From NCBI RefSeq assembly GCF_003171655.1, contig NZ_QFZL01000006.1, positions 1-64,000 on the forward strand: a stretch of DNA of 64,000 nt, written 5' to 3'. The position numbers were made by a program, and so were the translations under genes. The DNA comes from Stakelama portus (GTDB lineage Bacteria > Pseudomonadota > Alphaproteobacteria > Sphingomonadales > Sphingomonadaceae). The notes beneath the pieces are model-generated. The model ran no database searches and was not told the DNA's origin. It saw only the letters and a program-made list of their open reading frames with translations. Position 1 is the first letter of the stretch. The number at the start of each line of letters is the position of its first letter. Below, one piece after another: positions 8,567 through 17,957 of this stretch.

Positions 8567-9940
8567 ATGAGCACGAAAACGGTTTCGGAAAGCAACGCAC
8601 CGGTCATCGAGGATCATGCCCAGCTGATCGACTATTTCGCGAGCGGGGAAAAGCCGAAGGACCGCTGGCGCATCGGCACCGAGCATGAGAAATTCGTCTA
8701 TCGCACCCAGGACCTGCGCGCGCCCAGCTATGACGAGCCGGGCGGCATCCGCGACCTGCTCAACGCACTGACCGAGTTCGGCTGGAAACCGGTCGAGGAA
8801 GGCGGCAAGGTGATTGCGCTTTCCGGCCCGGACGGCACGGTCAGCCTCGAACCGGCAGGCCAGCTCGAACTGTCGGGCGCGCCGCTCGAAACCATCCATC
8901 AGACCTGCGGCGAAGCCGATCGCCACCTTCAGCAGGTGAAGGCAGTCGGCGAGAAGCTGGGCCTGGGCTTCCTCGGCCTTGGCATGTGGCCGGACAAGGC
9001 GCGCGAAGACCTGCCGATCATGCCGAAGGGGCGGTACGGCATCATGCTGAACCATATGCCGCGCGTCGGCTCGCTCGGCCTCGACATGATGCTGCGCACC
9101 TGCACGATCCAGGTGAATCTCGATTATTCGAGCGAAGCCGACATGGCGAAGAAATTTCGTGTCGGCCTCGCGCTCCAGCCGCTGGCGACGGCATTGTTCG
9201 CCAACTCGCCCTTCACCGAAGGCAAGCCCAACGGCTTTCTGAGCTATCGCAGCCATATCTGGTCGGACACCGATCCGGCGCGCACCGGCATGCTGCCCTT
9301 CGTGTTCGAAGACGGCTTCGGATACGAACGCTATGCCGACTATGCGCTCGATGTGCCGATGTACTTCGTCTATCGCGACGGCAAATATATCGACGCGGCG
9401 GGCCTCAGTTTCCGCGATTTCCTGAAGGGACGCCTGCCGGTTCTCGAAGGCGAGCTGCCGACGATCGACGATTGGGCCGATCACCTGTCGACCGCCTTCC
9501 CCGAGGTGCGTCTCAAGACTTTCCTCGAAATGCGCGGCGCCGATGGCGGACCGTGGAACCGCATCTGCGCACTGCCCGCGCTCTGGGTCGGCTTGCTGTA
9601 CGATCAGGGCGCGCTCGATGCTGCCTGGGATCTGGTCAAGGACTGGTCGATGGACGAGCGCGAGGCGCTGCGCAACGCGGTGCCCAGGCTCGCGCTCGAT
9701 GCGCCGTTGCCGGGCGGTGGCAAATTGCGTGATATCGCCGGCGAGGTACTCGACATCGCCAATGCGGGGCTCACCGCGCGCGCGCGCCTCAACGCCTCGG
9801 GCGACAACGAAACCGGCTTCCTCGACCCGCTGCGCGAGATCGTGCGCACCGGCAAGGTGCCCGCGCAGGTGCTGCTCGAAAAATATGCCCGCGACTGGGA
9901 TGGCGACGCTTGTGGCATTTATGGCGAGACGAAGTTCTGA
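8567..9940 (+). CDS. gshA: Glutamate-cysteine ligase (class 2, plant/alphaproteobacterial type)
   Basis: This 457-residue enzyme catalyses the first, ATP-dependent step of glutathione synthesis, joining Glu and Cys. The sequence fits the GCS2/plant-type family: GTEHEKFVY near residue 41, [39 protein letters not shown], and [15 protein letters not shown]. It acts in the cytoplasm. The gene lies downstream of rsmE; gshB is not in the window. A short convergent space separates it from the ICMT-like gene. Confidence 0.93.
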   Translation: MSTKTVSESNAPVIEDHAQLIDYFASGEKPKDRWRIGTEHEKFVYRTQDLRAPSYDEPGGIRDLLNALTEFGWKPVEEGGKVIALSGPDGTVSLEPAGQLELSGAPLETIHQTCGEADRHLQQVKAVGEKLGLGFLGLGMWPDKAREDLPIMPKGRYGIMLNHMPRVGSLGLDMMLRTCTIQVNLDYSSEADMAKKFRVGLALQPLATALFANSPFTEGKPNGFLSYRSHIWSDTDPARTGMLPFVFEDGFGYERYADYALDVPMYFVYRDGKYIDAAGLSFRDFLKGRLPVLEGELPTIDDWADHLSTAFPEVRLKTFLEMRGADGGPWNRICALPALWVGLLYDQGALDAAWDLVKDWSMDEREALRNAVPRLALDAPLPGGGKLRDIAGEVLDIANAGLTARARLNASGDNETGFLDPLREIVRTGKVPAQVLLEKYARDWDGDACGIYGETKF

Positions 9941-10069
9941 TCAGTTGGCGTCGGTCAGACTGTCCTGAAAAAATGTCAGCAACCGCTGGCGGAATTCGGG
10001 TGGGGTGGCGTGGCTATTGACGACCATCTCCGCCTGATTGTCGGGACGATCGCAGGACAAACGCGCGCT

Positions 10070-11383
10070 TCAGCCGGCGGGCCGTTCCGATTTCTTTCCA
10101 GTCAGCCATGCGAAGAACAGCGGCACCACGCCGTTGCGCTTCATCCATGCGTCATAGGCGACATAATCGGGATCGAGCTTCAGATGCTTTTCCTCGGTCT
10201 TGGCGCGCCAGTAATAGACCCCGCTCACCACGCCCATCAGCAACGTGTTGCGCACGGCGTCGGCAAGGCTGCCGGTCGTGGCGAGGAACGGAAGCGTCGC
10301 AACCCACCAGAACAGGTTCTTTGACAGATAGGCCGGGTGGCGGCTGAGCGCATAGGGACCATGGGTCAGGATGCCGCGATTGGTGAGGTTCGAAAAACGG
10401 AAGCCGAACGCCACCGTCGCCCAGGCATAGATGCCGGTTAGTGCCACCAGCACCGTGCCGAACGCCCACATCGCCGGCATGCTGTCGCCGAACCATTGGA
10501 ACCAGCCATCCTGGCCATAGGTGCCCTGATGATAATCGAGCGGCCCGCCATCGCCCATCATGATGAAGGGCGGATAGCAGATCAACGCCGCCGCCCAGCC
10601 GCTGGCGAACGGATTGGCCGAACGGATATGCGAATCGAGCGGGCGAAAAGTAAGAATGTACCCCGCCGTCGCAAAGGCGACGTCGACGACGAACATGAAG
10701 CTGATCAGCCAGTTGGCGAGGCTGACCGGGTGCGCGAAGATGGCGCCGGTATCCCAGCGGATGAAATCGCCGAAATTGGGCGGCACGATCGCAAGCATGA
10801 AGGCGAGGAAGAAACCCTTCACTGCCCAGCTGCGCAGATGATTGGCGATCGCCGCGCGATCGACGCCTTGCTGATACCCCATCAGCCAGGCACCCAGCGA
10901 CCAGCATCCGTCCTTCGGCTCCACCATCCGGCGGTCGAGCCACAGGACATAGGGTACCGACAGCACGAACAGCCAGGGCGCGGCCATTTCGAAACACCAC
11001 ATGGCAAAGGCGAAATTGCCTTCCCAATAAAAGCGCCCGGTCGCGTAGATCACGCCGATCCCGCCCCAGGTGAGCCAGAGCCCGGCCAGCTTGGTCAGGC
11101 TGATGTCGAATGTTTCGCGCCAGGGGCGCTTGATCGACCAGTCGATACCGGTCGAAGGGCTGCGATGCACCTTGTCGACGAAAATCGACCAGAGCACCAT
11201 CGGCAAGGCACAGGCAAGGACGTTGGTCAGTGCCGAAAACGGCCCGTCCATCCCATAGGTGCGCGCAATCACCACCCAGGCGATCATACCCGCCATGCCG
11301 ACGATCCCGACCGCGCCGCTTACCGCCGAACGGGGTCGCGGATCGGCCTTGGCCGGGGCTGCCAGTGCTGCATCATGATACAT
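10070..11383 (-). CDS. Isoprenylcysteine carboxyl methyltransferase-family membrane protein
   Basis: This 437-residue protein has about ten hydrophobic helices and ends in the signature of the ICMT/phospholipid-methyltransferase superfamily. The signature comprises GPYALSRHPAYLSKNLFWW (the SAM-contacting RHP motif) and EEKHLKLDPDYVAYDAWMKR near the C-terminus. It is an inner-membrane, SAM-dependent methyltransferase candidate. Bacteria lack CaaX proteins, so the true substrate is unknown; lipids are plausible. It is longer than the usual 150-250-residue bacterial members, with extra N-terminal helices. The start at 11383 is the first Met that gives a plausible membrane N-terminus, and no good Shine-Dalgarno site is seen. 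Confidence 0.75.
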   Translation of the reverse strand: MYHDAALAAPAKADPRPRSAVSGAVGIVGMAGMIAWVVIARTYGMDGPFSALTNVLACALPMVLWSIFVDKVHRSPSTGIDWSIKRPWRETFDISLTKLAGLWLTWGGIGVIYATGRFYWEGNFAFAMWCFEMAAPWLFVLSVPYVLWLDRRMVEPKDGCWSLGAWLMGYQQGVDRAAIANHLRSWAVKGFFLAFMLAIVPPNFGDFIRWDTGAIFAHPVSLANWLISFMFVVDVAFATAGYILTFRPLDSHIRSANPFASGWAAALICYPPFIMMGDGGPLDYHQGTYGQDGWFQWFGDSMPAMWAFGTVLVALTGIYAWATVAFGFRFSNLTNRGILTHGPYALSRHPAYLSKNLFWWVATLPFLATTGSLADAVRNTLLMGVVSGVYYWRAKTEEKHLKLDPDYVAYDAWMKRNGVVPLFFAWLTGKKSERPAG

Positions 11384-11716
11384 GAGCAAAGGCTGTACTC
11401 GCCAATGGTAAGCAAGCCGTGAAGGCCGTTTCGGGCGCGGGACGGGCCGAGATCGCCGTCGCCCCAGCGCAGGCAGGCCCATGACTTTCCAATTCGCATG
11501 ACTGGCTGACACAGAAGCATTGGCTGATGTGTCGGTCGATGCGCGACGCGATCCCGACATGGGGGGCCCGCCTGCGCAGGAAGCGAAGAGCAAGGCGGAA
11601 TCTCATGACGCCAGGCCAGGTCGTGAACCGATAAACGGCGCCGCCCCCTTTACCTTGTGCAGCGCAGCGGCTTAATTGCGCGCCATCCTTCTCCTTCCCC
11701 GAAAGGCAATTGCTTC
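11384..11716. other. Divergent intergenic region without a visible gene
   Basis: These 333 bases separate the minus-strand ICMT-like gene from the plus-strand M61 peptidase and must carry both promoters. I see no convincing coding frame, tRNA or terminator. GAAAGG at 11701-11706 is the likely ribosome-binding site of the peptidase gene. Confidence 0.5.
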
Positions 11717-13633
11717 ATGCGCCGTTCGTTCGTTCTTGCCGCGCTCCTGTTCACTACGGTCACGCCCGCCTTCGCTCAGAACAGCGCTCCGCAGCCGGTG
11801 CCGATCGTCGACACGATCCCGGCGGCGAAGGATATTCCCTATCCCGGCACGATCACGCTGAACGTCGATGCGACCGATGTCGAACAGGGGATTTTCCGAG
11901 TCGAGGAGACCATTCCGGTGGCACAGGCCGGGCCTATGGTGCTGCTCTATCCATCGTGGCTGCCCGGCAAACATGCGTCGCGCGGCGAGATCGAGAAGCT
12001 GGCCGGCCTGACCATCACCGCCAATGGCAAGACGATTCCCTGGGTCCGCGATACGGTCGATGTATTCGCCTTTCACATCGACGTTCCTGAAGGAGCGGAC
12101 AAGCTGGAGCTTTCCTTCCAGTTCACGTCCGCAGTGTCGGGCAGTCAGGGCCGCGTCGTCGTCGCGCCGAGCATGATGAACCTGCAATTCCCGTCGGTCA
12201 GCCTCTATCCGGCGGGTTATTTCGCGCGACAGATTCCGATCGAAGCGACCGTCACCTATCCCGAAGGCTGGACCGCGCGTTCGGGCCTTCCCGCGATCAA
12301 TCAAGGCTCGGTCTATCGCTATCAGCCGACCAATTATCAGGTGCTGGTCGACTCCCCGGTCTTTGCCGGTCGTTATTTCCGCGAATGGGAACTGACGCCG
12401 CGCGTCGACCTCAATGTCTTTGCCGACAGCCAGGCGGATCTCGACGCCGCCAAGCCCGAAATGATCGATGCGCATCGCCGCCTGGTCGAACAGGCGGTCA
12501 AGCTGTTCGGCACCGAGCAATATGACCATTATGAATTCCTGCTGGCGATGACCGACGAAATGGGCGGCATCGGGCTGGAGCATCACCGCAGCTCGGAAAA
12601 TGGCGTCGATCCCGACTATTTCCGGAACTGGGACAATGCGCTGGGCGACCGCGATCTGTTGCCGCATGAATTCACGCATAGCTGGAACGGCAAATATCGC
12701 CGCGGCGCGGATCTGTGGACGCCCGATTACCGCATGCCGATGCGGGACAGCCTGATGTGGGTCTATGAAGGCCAGACCCAATTCTGGGGCGTGGTGCTGG
12801 CGGCACGTTCGGGCATGCTGCCCAAGGACGATGTGCTCGGCCTGCTCGCTTATTATGCCGCGCTCTATGGAGAGGGCCGCCCCGGCCGCGAATGGCGCCC
12901 GCTGGTCGATACCACCAACGATCCGATCATCGCGGCGCGCCGGCCCAAGCCCTGGACCAGCTGGCAGCGTTCGGAGGATTATTATGTCGAAGGGCTGCTG
13001 ATCTGGCTCGAAGCCGATGCCAAGATACGCGAGCTCTCCCATGGCACAAAGTCGATGGACGATTTCGCCCGCGCTTTCTTCGGCAGCGGCCGGGACGGCG
13101 ACTGGGGCGAAGTCACTTATGATTTCGACACGGTGGTCGCGACGCTGAACAGCGTCGTCGCATGGGACTGGGGCAAATTCCTCACCGAACGCGTGCTCGA
13201 CGTGAACCCGCAAGTGCCGCTCGCCGGCTTTACCGAAAATGGCTATCGCCTGATCTTCACCGACAAGCCCACTCACTGGATGCAGAATTACGAATCCTCG
13301 AGCGGTCGGGCGCATCTCGGCTTCTCGCTGGGTCTGGTCATGCGCAACAGCGGCAGCATTGCCGAAGTCGTCTGGGGAAGCCCCGCATTCGAAGCGGGAA
13401 TCGACGTCGCCGACGAGATCGTGGCGGTAAACGGGGCCCCCTATAGCAACCAGGTTCTGAAGGACGCGGTGACCGCCGCAAAGGACAGCAAAGAGCCGAT
13501 TCGGCTCGTCATCCGCTCCGAAGAACGCCTCCGCCAAGTCACCATCGACTATCATGGCGGCCTGCGCTATCCGCGCCTCGAAAAGACAGCCACGGGAGAG
13601 GCTGGCCTGGATCGGCTTCTGCAAGCCAAATAG
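11717..13633 (+). CDS. Exported M61-family (glycyl aminopeptidase-like) metallopeptidase with PDZ domain
   Basis: The 638-residue product begins with a signal peptide cut near AFA-QN at residue 20. A β-rich N-terminal domain follows, then the catalytic domain with the zinc motif HEFTHSW (H317, E318, H321) and the third ligand in VYEGQTQFW (E351). A PDZ domain lies at about 520-620 (GSIAEVVWGSPAFEAGIDVADE). M61 peptidases cleave N-terminal Gly or Ala residues; this one should act in the periplasm. The start at 11717 has GAAAGG upstream and gives a clean signal peptide. ppa begins 14 bases after the stop. Confidence 0.9.
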   Translation: MRRSFVLAALLFTTVTPAFAQNSAPQPVPIVDTIPAAKDIPYPGTITLNVDATDVEQGIFRVEETIPVAQAGPMVLLYPSWLPGKHASRGEIEKLAGLTITANGKTIPWVRDTVDVFAFHIDVPEGADKLELSFQFTSAVSGSQGRVVVAPSMMNLQFPSVSLYPAGYFARQIPIEATVTYPEGWTARSGLPAINQGSVYRYQPTNYQVLVDSPVFAGRYFREWELTPRVDLNVFADSQADLDAAKPEMIDAHRRLVEQAVKLFGTEQYDHYEFLLAMTDEMGGIGLEHHRSSENGVDPDYFRNWDNALGDRDLLPHEFTHSWNGKYRRGADLWTPDYRMPMRDSLMWVYEGQTQFWGVVLAARSGMLPKDDVLGLLAYYAALYGEGRPGREWRPLVDTTNDPIIAARRPKPWTSWQRSEDYYVEGLLIWLEADAKIRELSHGTKSMDDFARAFFGSGRDGDWGEVTYDFDTVVATLNSVVAWDWGKFLTERVLDVNPQVPLAGFTENGYRLIFTDKPTHWMQNYESSSGRAHLGFSLGLVMRNSGSIAEVVWGSPAFEAGIDVADEIVAVNGAPYSNQVLKDAVTAAKDSKEPIRLVIRSEERLRQVTIDYHGGLRYPRLEKTATGEAGLDRLLQAK

Positions 13634-13647
13634 GAACCGAAAACACA

Positions 13648-14187
13648 ATGAGAATCGACATGGTGCCGGTGGGCGACAATCCGCCCCACAGCCTGAATGT
13701 GATCATCGAAGTTCCCATCGGCGGCGAGCCGGTGAAATATGAATTCGACAAGAGCTCAGGCGCTTTGTTCGTCGACCGGATTCTGCACACGCCGATGCGC
13801 TATCCGGCCAATTACGGCTTCGTGCCGCACACGCTGTCGCCCGACGGCGACCCGCTCGACGCGCTTGTCGTCGCGCGTTCGCCGTTCATTCCGGGCTGCG
13901 TGGTGCGCGCGCGTCCGATCGCGGTGCTCAACCTCGAAGACGAGCATGGCGGCGACGAAAAGCTGGTCTGCGTGCCGGTGGATTCGACCTTCCCTTATTA
14001 TACGAAGGTCGAGGAAATGGAGGATCTGCCCGAAATCGTGTTCAAGCAGATCGAGCATTTCTTCACCCATTATAAGGACCTGGAAGCCGAAAAATGGGTG
14101 CGGGTCGGCACCTGGGGCGGCGCCAAGGAAGCGCAGCAGATCGTGATCGAAGCGATCGAGCGCGCGAAGCAAGCCAAGGCGGCCTGA
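13648..14187 (+). CDS. ppa: Inorganic pyrophosphatase
   Basis: This 179-residue family I pyrophosphatase hydrolyses PPi to phosphate and pulls biosynthetic reactions forward. Metal and substrate motifs are visible: KYEFDKSSGALFVDR, YPANYGFVPHTLSPDGDPLD (catalytic Asp cluster), and EMEDLPEIVFKQIEHFFTHYKDLE. It is cytoplasmic and of normal bacterial length. It follows the M61 gene by 14 bases and ends at a strong terminator. Confidence 0.96.
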   Translation: MRIDMVPVGDNPPHSLNVIIEVPIGGEPVKYEFDKSSGALFVDRILHTPMRYPANYGFVPHTLSPDGDPLDALVVARSPFIPGCVVRARPIAVLNLEDEHGGDEKLVCVPVDSTFPYYTKVEEMEDLPEIVFKQIEHFFTHYKDLEAEKWVRVGTWGGAKEAQQIVIEAIERAKQAKAA

Positions 14188-14198
14188 CATCGGATCTG

Positions 14199-14237
14199 TC
14201 CGTTGGTGCTAAGCTTGGCGACGCACCAACGGATTTT
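14199..14237 (+). terminator. Rho-independent terminator after ppa
   Basis: An 11-bp perfect stem (TCCGTTGGTGC at 14199-14209 with GCACCAACGGA at 14223-14233) is followed by TTTT (14234-14237). It starts 12 bases after the ppa stop. Confidence 0.85.
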
Positions 14238-14256
14238 CCCTCCGCCAGCGCGCGGT

Positions 14257-14616
14257 TCAGCGTTTCCGCTTTTTTACCGGCGCCCGCAGGCCCGCTTCCA
14301 GCCCCAGAGCGGCCCAGCGCCGCATCGCATCGGCATCGTCATAGACATCGTCCGGCGCGCGACGATAATTCATCGACGTCGGCTTGCCCTTCATGTCCAC
14401 GGTAAAGCGCTCGCAGCCCTCGGCATCCCAGAGCGCATCGCTTTCTGCGTCCGATTTGAACCACAGGCCACCATCGCTCGACTGAATCGCGAAGATGGTG
14501 CCATCGCAATAGAGCGTTGCGCCGCCCATCATGCGGCGCATGGTAACACGCCCCATCGGCTCCAGCGCCTCGCCGATCCACGCGATCAATGCGTCATCGA
14601 CTGCCATCTTTGCCAT
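14257..14616 (-). CDS. TfoX N-terminal-domain protein
   Basis: This 119-residue protein consists of a TfoX/Sxy N-terminal domain: MRRMMGGATLYCDGTIFAIQ, GLWFKSDAESDALWDAEGC and MNYRRAPDDVYDDADAMRRW. Full TfoX promotes competence gene expression in gammaproteobacteria; stand-alone N-terminal domains are of unknown function. A basic tail (PVKKRKR) ends the protein. Its start overlaps the end of the upstream GNAT-TfoX fusion gene by 23 bases, so they are co-transcribed. The two TfoX domains align closely, suggesting tandem duplication. Confidence 0.85.
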   Translation of the reverse strand: MAKMAVDDALIAWIGEALEPMGRVTMRRMMGGATLYCDGTIFAIQSSDGGLWFKSDAESDALWDAEGCERFTVDMKGKPTSMNYRRAPDDVYDDADAMRRWAALGLEAGLRAPVKKRKR

Positions 14617-15508
14617 TTCTTCTCTGGCCGGGAGCCTCCCCGCGCTGCGACATGCGATAGAGTTTTGCAGGCTTGATCGCTGCGCGCTCCTCCGAAATAC
14701 GCTGTCGCATCCCAGCTTCCAACGCCAGCCGCGCCCATTTCAGAAATGCATCGGCATCCCGTAGCGCCTCGTCCGGCGCCGCACGATATCCCAGTTTCAC
14801 ATGGGTCCCGTCGCTGAACCGGACATGCCAGGGATCACAGCGGGCGGCATCCCAGACAGGCGCGGTTTCATCGTCCTCGACGAACCACAGTCCCGCTTCA
14901 TCGACCAGAGCGAAATGGACGCCGTCGCAATCGAGCGCATGACCGAAACGCCAGCGCTTCGTGATCGTCCCCAGCGGCGCCCCCAGTACCGACACCCGAT
15001 CGACCAGCTGCTCTTCCATCAACTTGTTGAAACGATAGGACAGATGGTAGAGCGAATCCCCGCCCAGGCGCCAATGCTCCCAATGGTCGCTCTGCTGCGC
15101 GGCGCCCATTTTGCGATAGAATTGCTTCGCCGGTTCGTTCCAGCTGAGCACCGACCAGTCGAGCCGGTCCGCACCGCGATCGACGGCGATCTCGGCTAGC
15201 CGCGACAGCAGCGCCAGACCGATATTGCGGCCGCGCATATCCTGATCGACGAACAGATCCTCCAGATAAACGCCCGGCCGCGCCGCAAAGGTGGAAAAGG
15301 TCTTGTAGAACAGCGCGAAACCGGCCGGTTTTCCCTCCCATTCGGCGATCAGCACCTCGGCAGAGGTACGTTCGCCGAACAGATGCTCGCCCAGCGTCGC
15401 TTCCTCGAACCGGATATCCGCTTCCATCCGCTCATATGTCGCGAGCTTGCGGATGAAGTCGGCGATGACCGCAAGATCTTCCGGCACTGCTTCGCGTATA
15501 TGGATCAT
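14594..15508 (-). CDS. GNAT N-acetyltransferase fused to a TfoX-like domain
   Basis: This 304-residue protein has two parts. Residues 1-160 are a diamine/spermidine-type GNAT acetyltransferase, with YLEDLFVDQDMRGRNIGLALL (acetyl-CoA-binding A motif, 81-101) and WNEPAKQFYRKMGA (123-136). Residues about 170-270 resemble the neighbouring TfoX protein: ALDCDGVHFALVDEAGLWFV, APVWDAARCDPW, YRAAPDEALRDADAFLKWARLALEAG. The ATG overlaps the exporter gene stop (ATGA). The substrate of the acetyltransferase is not known; a polyamine or small amine is the family guess. The fusion is discussed among the findings. Confidence 0.85.
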   Translation of the reverse strand: MIHIREAVPEDLAVIADFIRKLATYERMEADIRFEEATLGEHLFGERTSAEVLIAEWEGKPAGFALFYKTFSTFAARPGVYLEDLFVDQDMRGRNIGLALLSRLAEIAVDRGADRLDWSVLSWNEPAKQFYRKMGAAQQSDHWEHWRLGGDSLYHLSYRFNKLMEEQLVDRVSVLGAPLGTITKRWRFGHALDCDGVHFALVDEAGLWFVEDDETAPVWDAARCDPWHVRFSDGTHVKLGYRAAPDEALRDADAFLKWARLALEAGMRQRISEERAAIKPAKLYRMSQRGEAPGQRRNGKDGSR

Positions 15509-16395
15509 GGCATCGCCTCCGCTTCCTGAGGCGGTATTCGCCCCCCTGCGCCCCAGATGCAGCCGCCGATGATCAGCAATGCCCCTGCAAGCGTGAATAG
15601 CGAAACCTGCTCGCCGAAGAGCATCCAGCCATAGAAGGCCGCCCACAGAAAGGAAGTGAATTCCGTGGGCGCAAGATAACTCGCCTCGGCTCTGGCATAG
15701 GCCCAGCTGAGCAGCATCAGCGACAAGGTCGCCAGCCCCGCCCCCAACAGGATCGCCGGCCAATGTTCCGGCGCAGGGACCCCGCCCCAGAACGGCATGC
15801 CCAGCGCGAGGAACAGCGTTACGAAGACGCTTTGGAAAAAGGCGATTTCCAATGGCCCCGCCACCTGTGCCTGTTGCCGCATCAATATGATGTTCCAGCT
15901 ATAGCAGATCGCCGAACCGAGGATCGCCAGCGCTCCCCAGAACGCCGCGTCGCCCAGATCCGCCCGCGCCTGTCCGATCAGGATCGTGCCGACTCCGGCT
16001 GCGGCGACCAGCGATGCGGCGATCGTCCGCCCGCGCACCCGCTCGCCCAGCAACAGCGCGGCAAGAAACAGGGCAATCAGCGGCGCGACATAGGTCAGCG
16101 CGATCGCCTGTGCCATCGGAACCCGCGCCAGCCCCCAGAAGAAAAGCAACGCCATCACCGTCGACACCGCGCTGCGCACCAGATGCAGCCGCAGCGCCAC
16201 GCGCGAGGGCCGGGTGGCGCCTGCGATCCACCATGCGGCGCCGCCAAAGCCCACACCCGCCGCCGTCCGCCAGAACAAAGCCAGATAGACGCCGAGCGCG
16301 ATGGTCAGCCCCTTCATCACGGCGTCCATCGCCGAAAACACGCCGATGCCCAGCGATGCGATCACGAAGGCAAAGGCCGGAGAGGCGGCGCGCAT
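15505..16395 (-). CDS. EamA/DMT-family transporter
   Basis: This 296-residue protein has ten predicted membrane helices in two repeats, the layout of the drug/metabolite transporter (EamA, RhaT-like) family. The end of the first repeat, YVAPLIALFLAALLLGERVRGRT, and its counterpart in the second, APTEFTSFLWAAFYGWMLFGEQVS, are typical. It is an inner-membrane exporter or permease; the substrate is unknown. Its stop overlaps the GNAT-TfoX start, so the two are coupled. This suggests that the acetylated product and the transport substrate could be related, which is only an inference. Confidence 0.88.
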   Translation of the reverse strand: MRAASPAFAFVIASLGIGVFSAMDAVMKGLTIALGVYLALFWRTAAGVGFGGAAWWIAGATRPSRVALRLHLVRSAVSTVMALLFFWGLARVPMAQAIALTYVAPLIALFLAALLLGERVRGRTIAASLVAAAGVGTILIGQARADLGDAAFWGALAILGSAICYSWNIILMRQQAQVAGPLEIAFFQSVFVTLFLALGMPFWGGVPAPEHWPAILLGAGLATLSLMLLSWAYARAEASYLAPTEFTSFLWAAFYGWMLFGEQVSLFTLAGALLIIGGCIWGAGGRIPPQEAEAMP

Positions 16396-16400
16396 GGCTT

Positions 16401-16727
16401 TCAGCGGTTCCGGGAAAGGACCTGGCGGCGCGCCCGTCGCAAGAACGCGGCAATCGGTGCGTCCGCGAACGCGAGCAGCACGACCACCGCAAGGATCGCC
16501 ATGCCGGCGACGAACAGGTCCGATCGCATCGCCGGGTCCGCGACACGGGAAGTCACTAGCATCCGCAACCCGGGCAACAGCGCGAACAGCGCGGCGATCC
16601 GGCCCGTCCAGCGGATCACCCGGCGTGGCATGCCGGGCACGAATATCAGCGAATGGCGCAGCAACAAAAGGATGGCAGCCGTCGCCAGTACATCCCCGGC
16701 GGCGGTCACATGCGCCATGGCCGGCAT
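16401..16727 (-). CDS. Small hypothetical membrane protein
   Basis: This 108-residue protein contains three hydrophobic segments (around LATAAILLLLRHSLIFVPG, IAALFALLPGLRMLV and AGMAILAVVVLLAFA) and a basic C-terminus. The start is placed at the ATG one base after the ispG stop, because upstream codons overlap ispG. It lies between ispG and the EamA gene on the same strand and is probably in their operon. No family is recognised. Confidence 0.6.
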   Translation of the reverse strand: MPAMAHVTAAGDVLATAAILLLLRHSLIFVPGMPRRVIRWTGRIAALFALLPGLRMLVTSRVADPAMRSDLFVAGMAILAVVVLLAFADAPIAAFLRRARRQVLSRNR

Positions 16728-16728
16728 G

Positions 16729-17859
16729 TTATTCGGCGGCCTGCACCTGCGCCGCTGCCGCTTCGGCCGCATCGATCTCCGCCGCCTTGGCTTCGACCAG
16801 ACTGACGATATGCTCGATCATGTCGGCATCCTGCACATGATGATCGGTGACGCCGGACAGATAGACCATATGTTTGCCCGCGCCGCCGCCGGTTATCCCG
16901 ATATCGGTTTCGCGCGCCTCGCCGGGCCCGTTGACGACGCATCCCAGCACCGAAAGCGACATCGGCGTGCGAATATGGCTCAACCGTTCCTCGAGCGCCT
17001 GCACCGTGCGGATCACGTCGAAGCCCTGGCGGGCGCAGCTGGGGCAGCTGACGACACGGACGCCGCGATTGCGGATGCCGAGCGCCTTGAGGATTTCAAA
17101 GCCGACGCGCACTTCCTCTTCGGGTTCCGCCGACAGCGAAACACGGAGCGTGTCGCCGATGCCGAACCACAGCAGATTGCCGATGCCGATCGCGCTTTTC
17201 ACCGTGCCGCCGACGAACCCGCCGGCTTCGGTGATGCCCAGATGCAGCGGGCAATCGACCGCTTCGGCAAGCTGCTGATAGGCGGCGACGGCCAGAAACA
17301 CGTCCGACGCCTTCACCGCGACCTTGAATTCGTGGAAATCATGGTCCTGGAGCAGCTTGATATGATCGAGCGCGCTTTCGACCAGCGCCTCGGGACACGG
17401 CTCGCCATATTTTTCGAGCAGGTCCTTTTCGAGACTGCCGGCATTGACGCCGATGCGAATCGAACAGCCATTGGCCTTGGCCGCGTCGACCACTTCCTTC
17501 ACGCGCGCCGCCGAACCGATATTTCCCGGATTGATCCGCAGGCAGGCCGCACCCGCCTCGGCCGCTTCGAGCGCGCGCTTATAATGGAAATGGATGTCCG
17601 CAACGATCGGCACCCGCGCGGCGCGGACGATCTGCTTGAGCGCGGTCGTGCTTGCGACATCGGGGCACGAAACGCGGATGATATCGGCGCCCGCTTCCTC
17701 GCACCGGCGAATCTGATCGATCGTCGCCTTCGCGTCGGCAGTGACCGTGTTGGTCATCGTCTGGACGCTGACGGGCGCATCGCCGCCGACGGGAACGTCG
17801 CCGACCATGATCTGGCGGCTTTTTCGGCGCGTGATATCGCGCCAGGGACGGACTGACAT
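16729..17859 (-). CDS. ispG: 4-hydroxy-3-methylbut-2-enyl diphosphate synthase (flavodoxin)
   Basis: IspG (GcpE) converts methylerythritol cyclodiphosphate to HMBPP in the non-mevalonate isoprenoid pathway, using a [4Fe-4S] cluster. This 376-residue protein has the TIM-barrel part ([31 protein letters not shown]). It also has the cluster-binding end, with C272 and C275 in SCPSC and C307 and E314 in [10 protein letters not shown]. The length matches the short bacterial form. The C-terminal tail is Ala/Glu-rich. The start at 17859 begins a typical [15 protein letters not shown]-terminus. Confidence 0.95.
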   Translation of the reverse strand: MSVRPWRDITRRKSRQIMVGDVPVGGDAPVSVQTMTNTVTADAKATIDQIRRCEEAGADIIRVSCPDVASTTALKQIVRAARVPIVADIHFHYKRALEAAEAGAACLRINPGNIGSAARVKEVVDAAKANGCSIRIGVNAGSLEKDLLEKYGEPCPEALVESALDHIKLLQDHDFHEFKVAVKASDVFLAVAAYQQLAEAVDCPLHLGITEAGGFVGGTVKSAIGIGNLLWFGIGDTLRVSLSAEPEEEVRVGFEILKALGIRNRGVRVVSCPSCARQGFDVIRTVQALEERLSHIRTPMSLSVLGCVVNGPGEARETDIGITGGGAGKHMVYLSGVTDHHVQDADMIEHIVSLVEAKAAEIDAAEAAAAQVQAAE

Positions 17860-17957
17860 GAAAAGTTGCTCGCTAACGCTTCGCTTACATCTGTGCCTTA
17901 TAGCGACCCGCAGCAGCACGTGAAAGGCGCCAGCGCGCCTTTAGAGAAAGACAATGG

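Noticed and set aside
11672..13648. 658-codon minus-strand frame opposite the M61 peptidase
   Set aside because: Mirror of a well-supported peptidase gene, with shadow-type composition.
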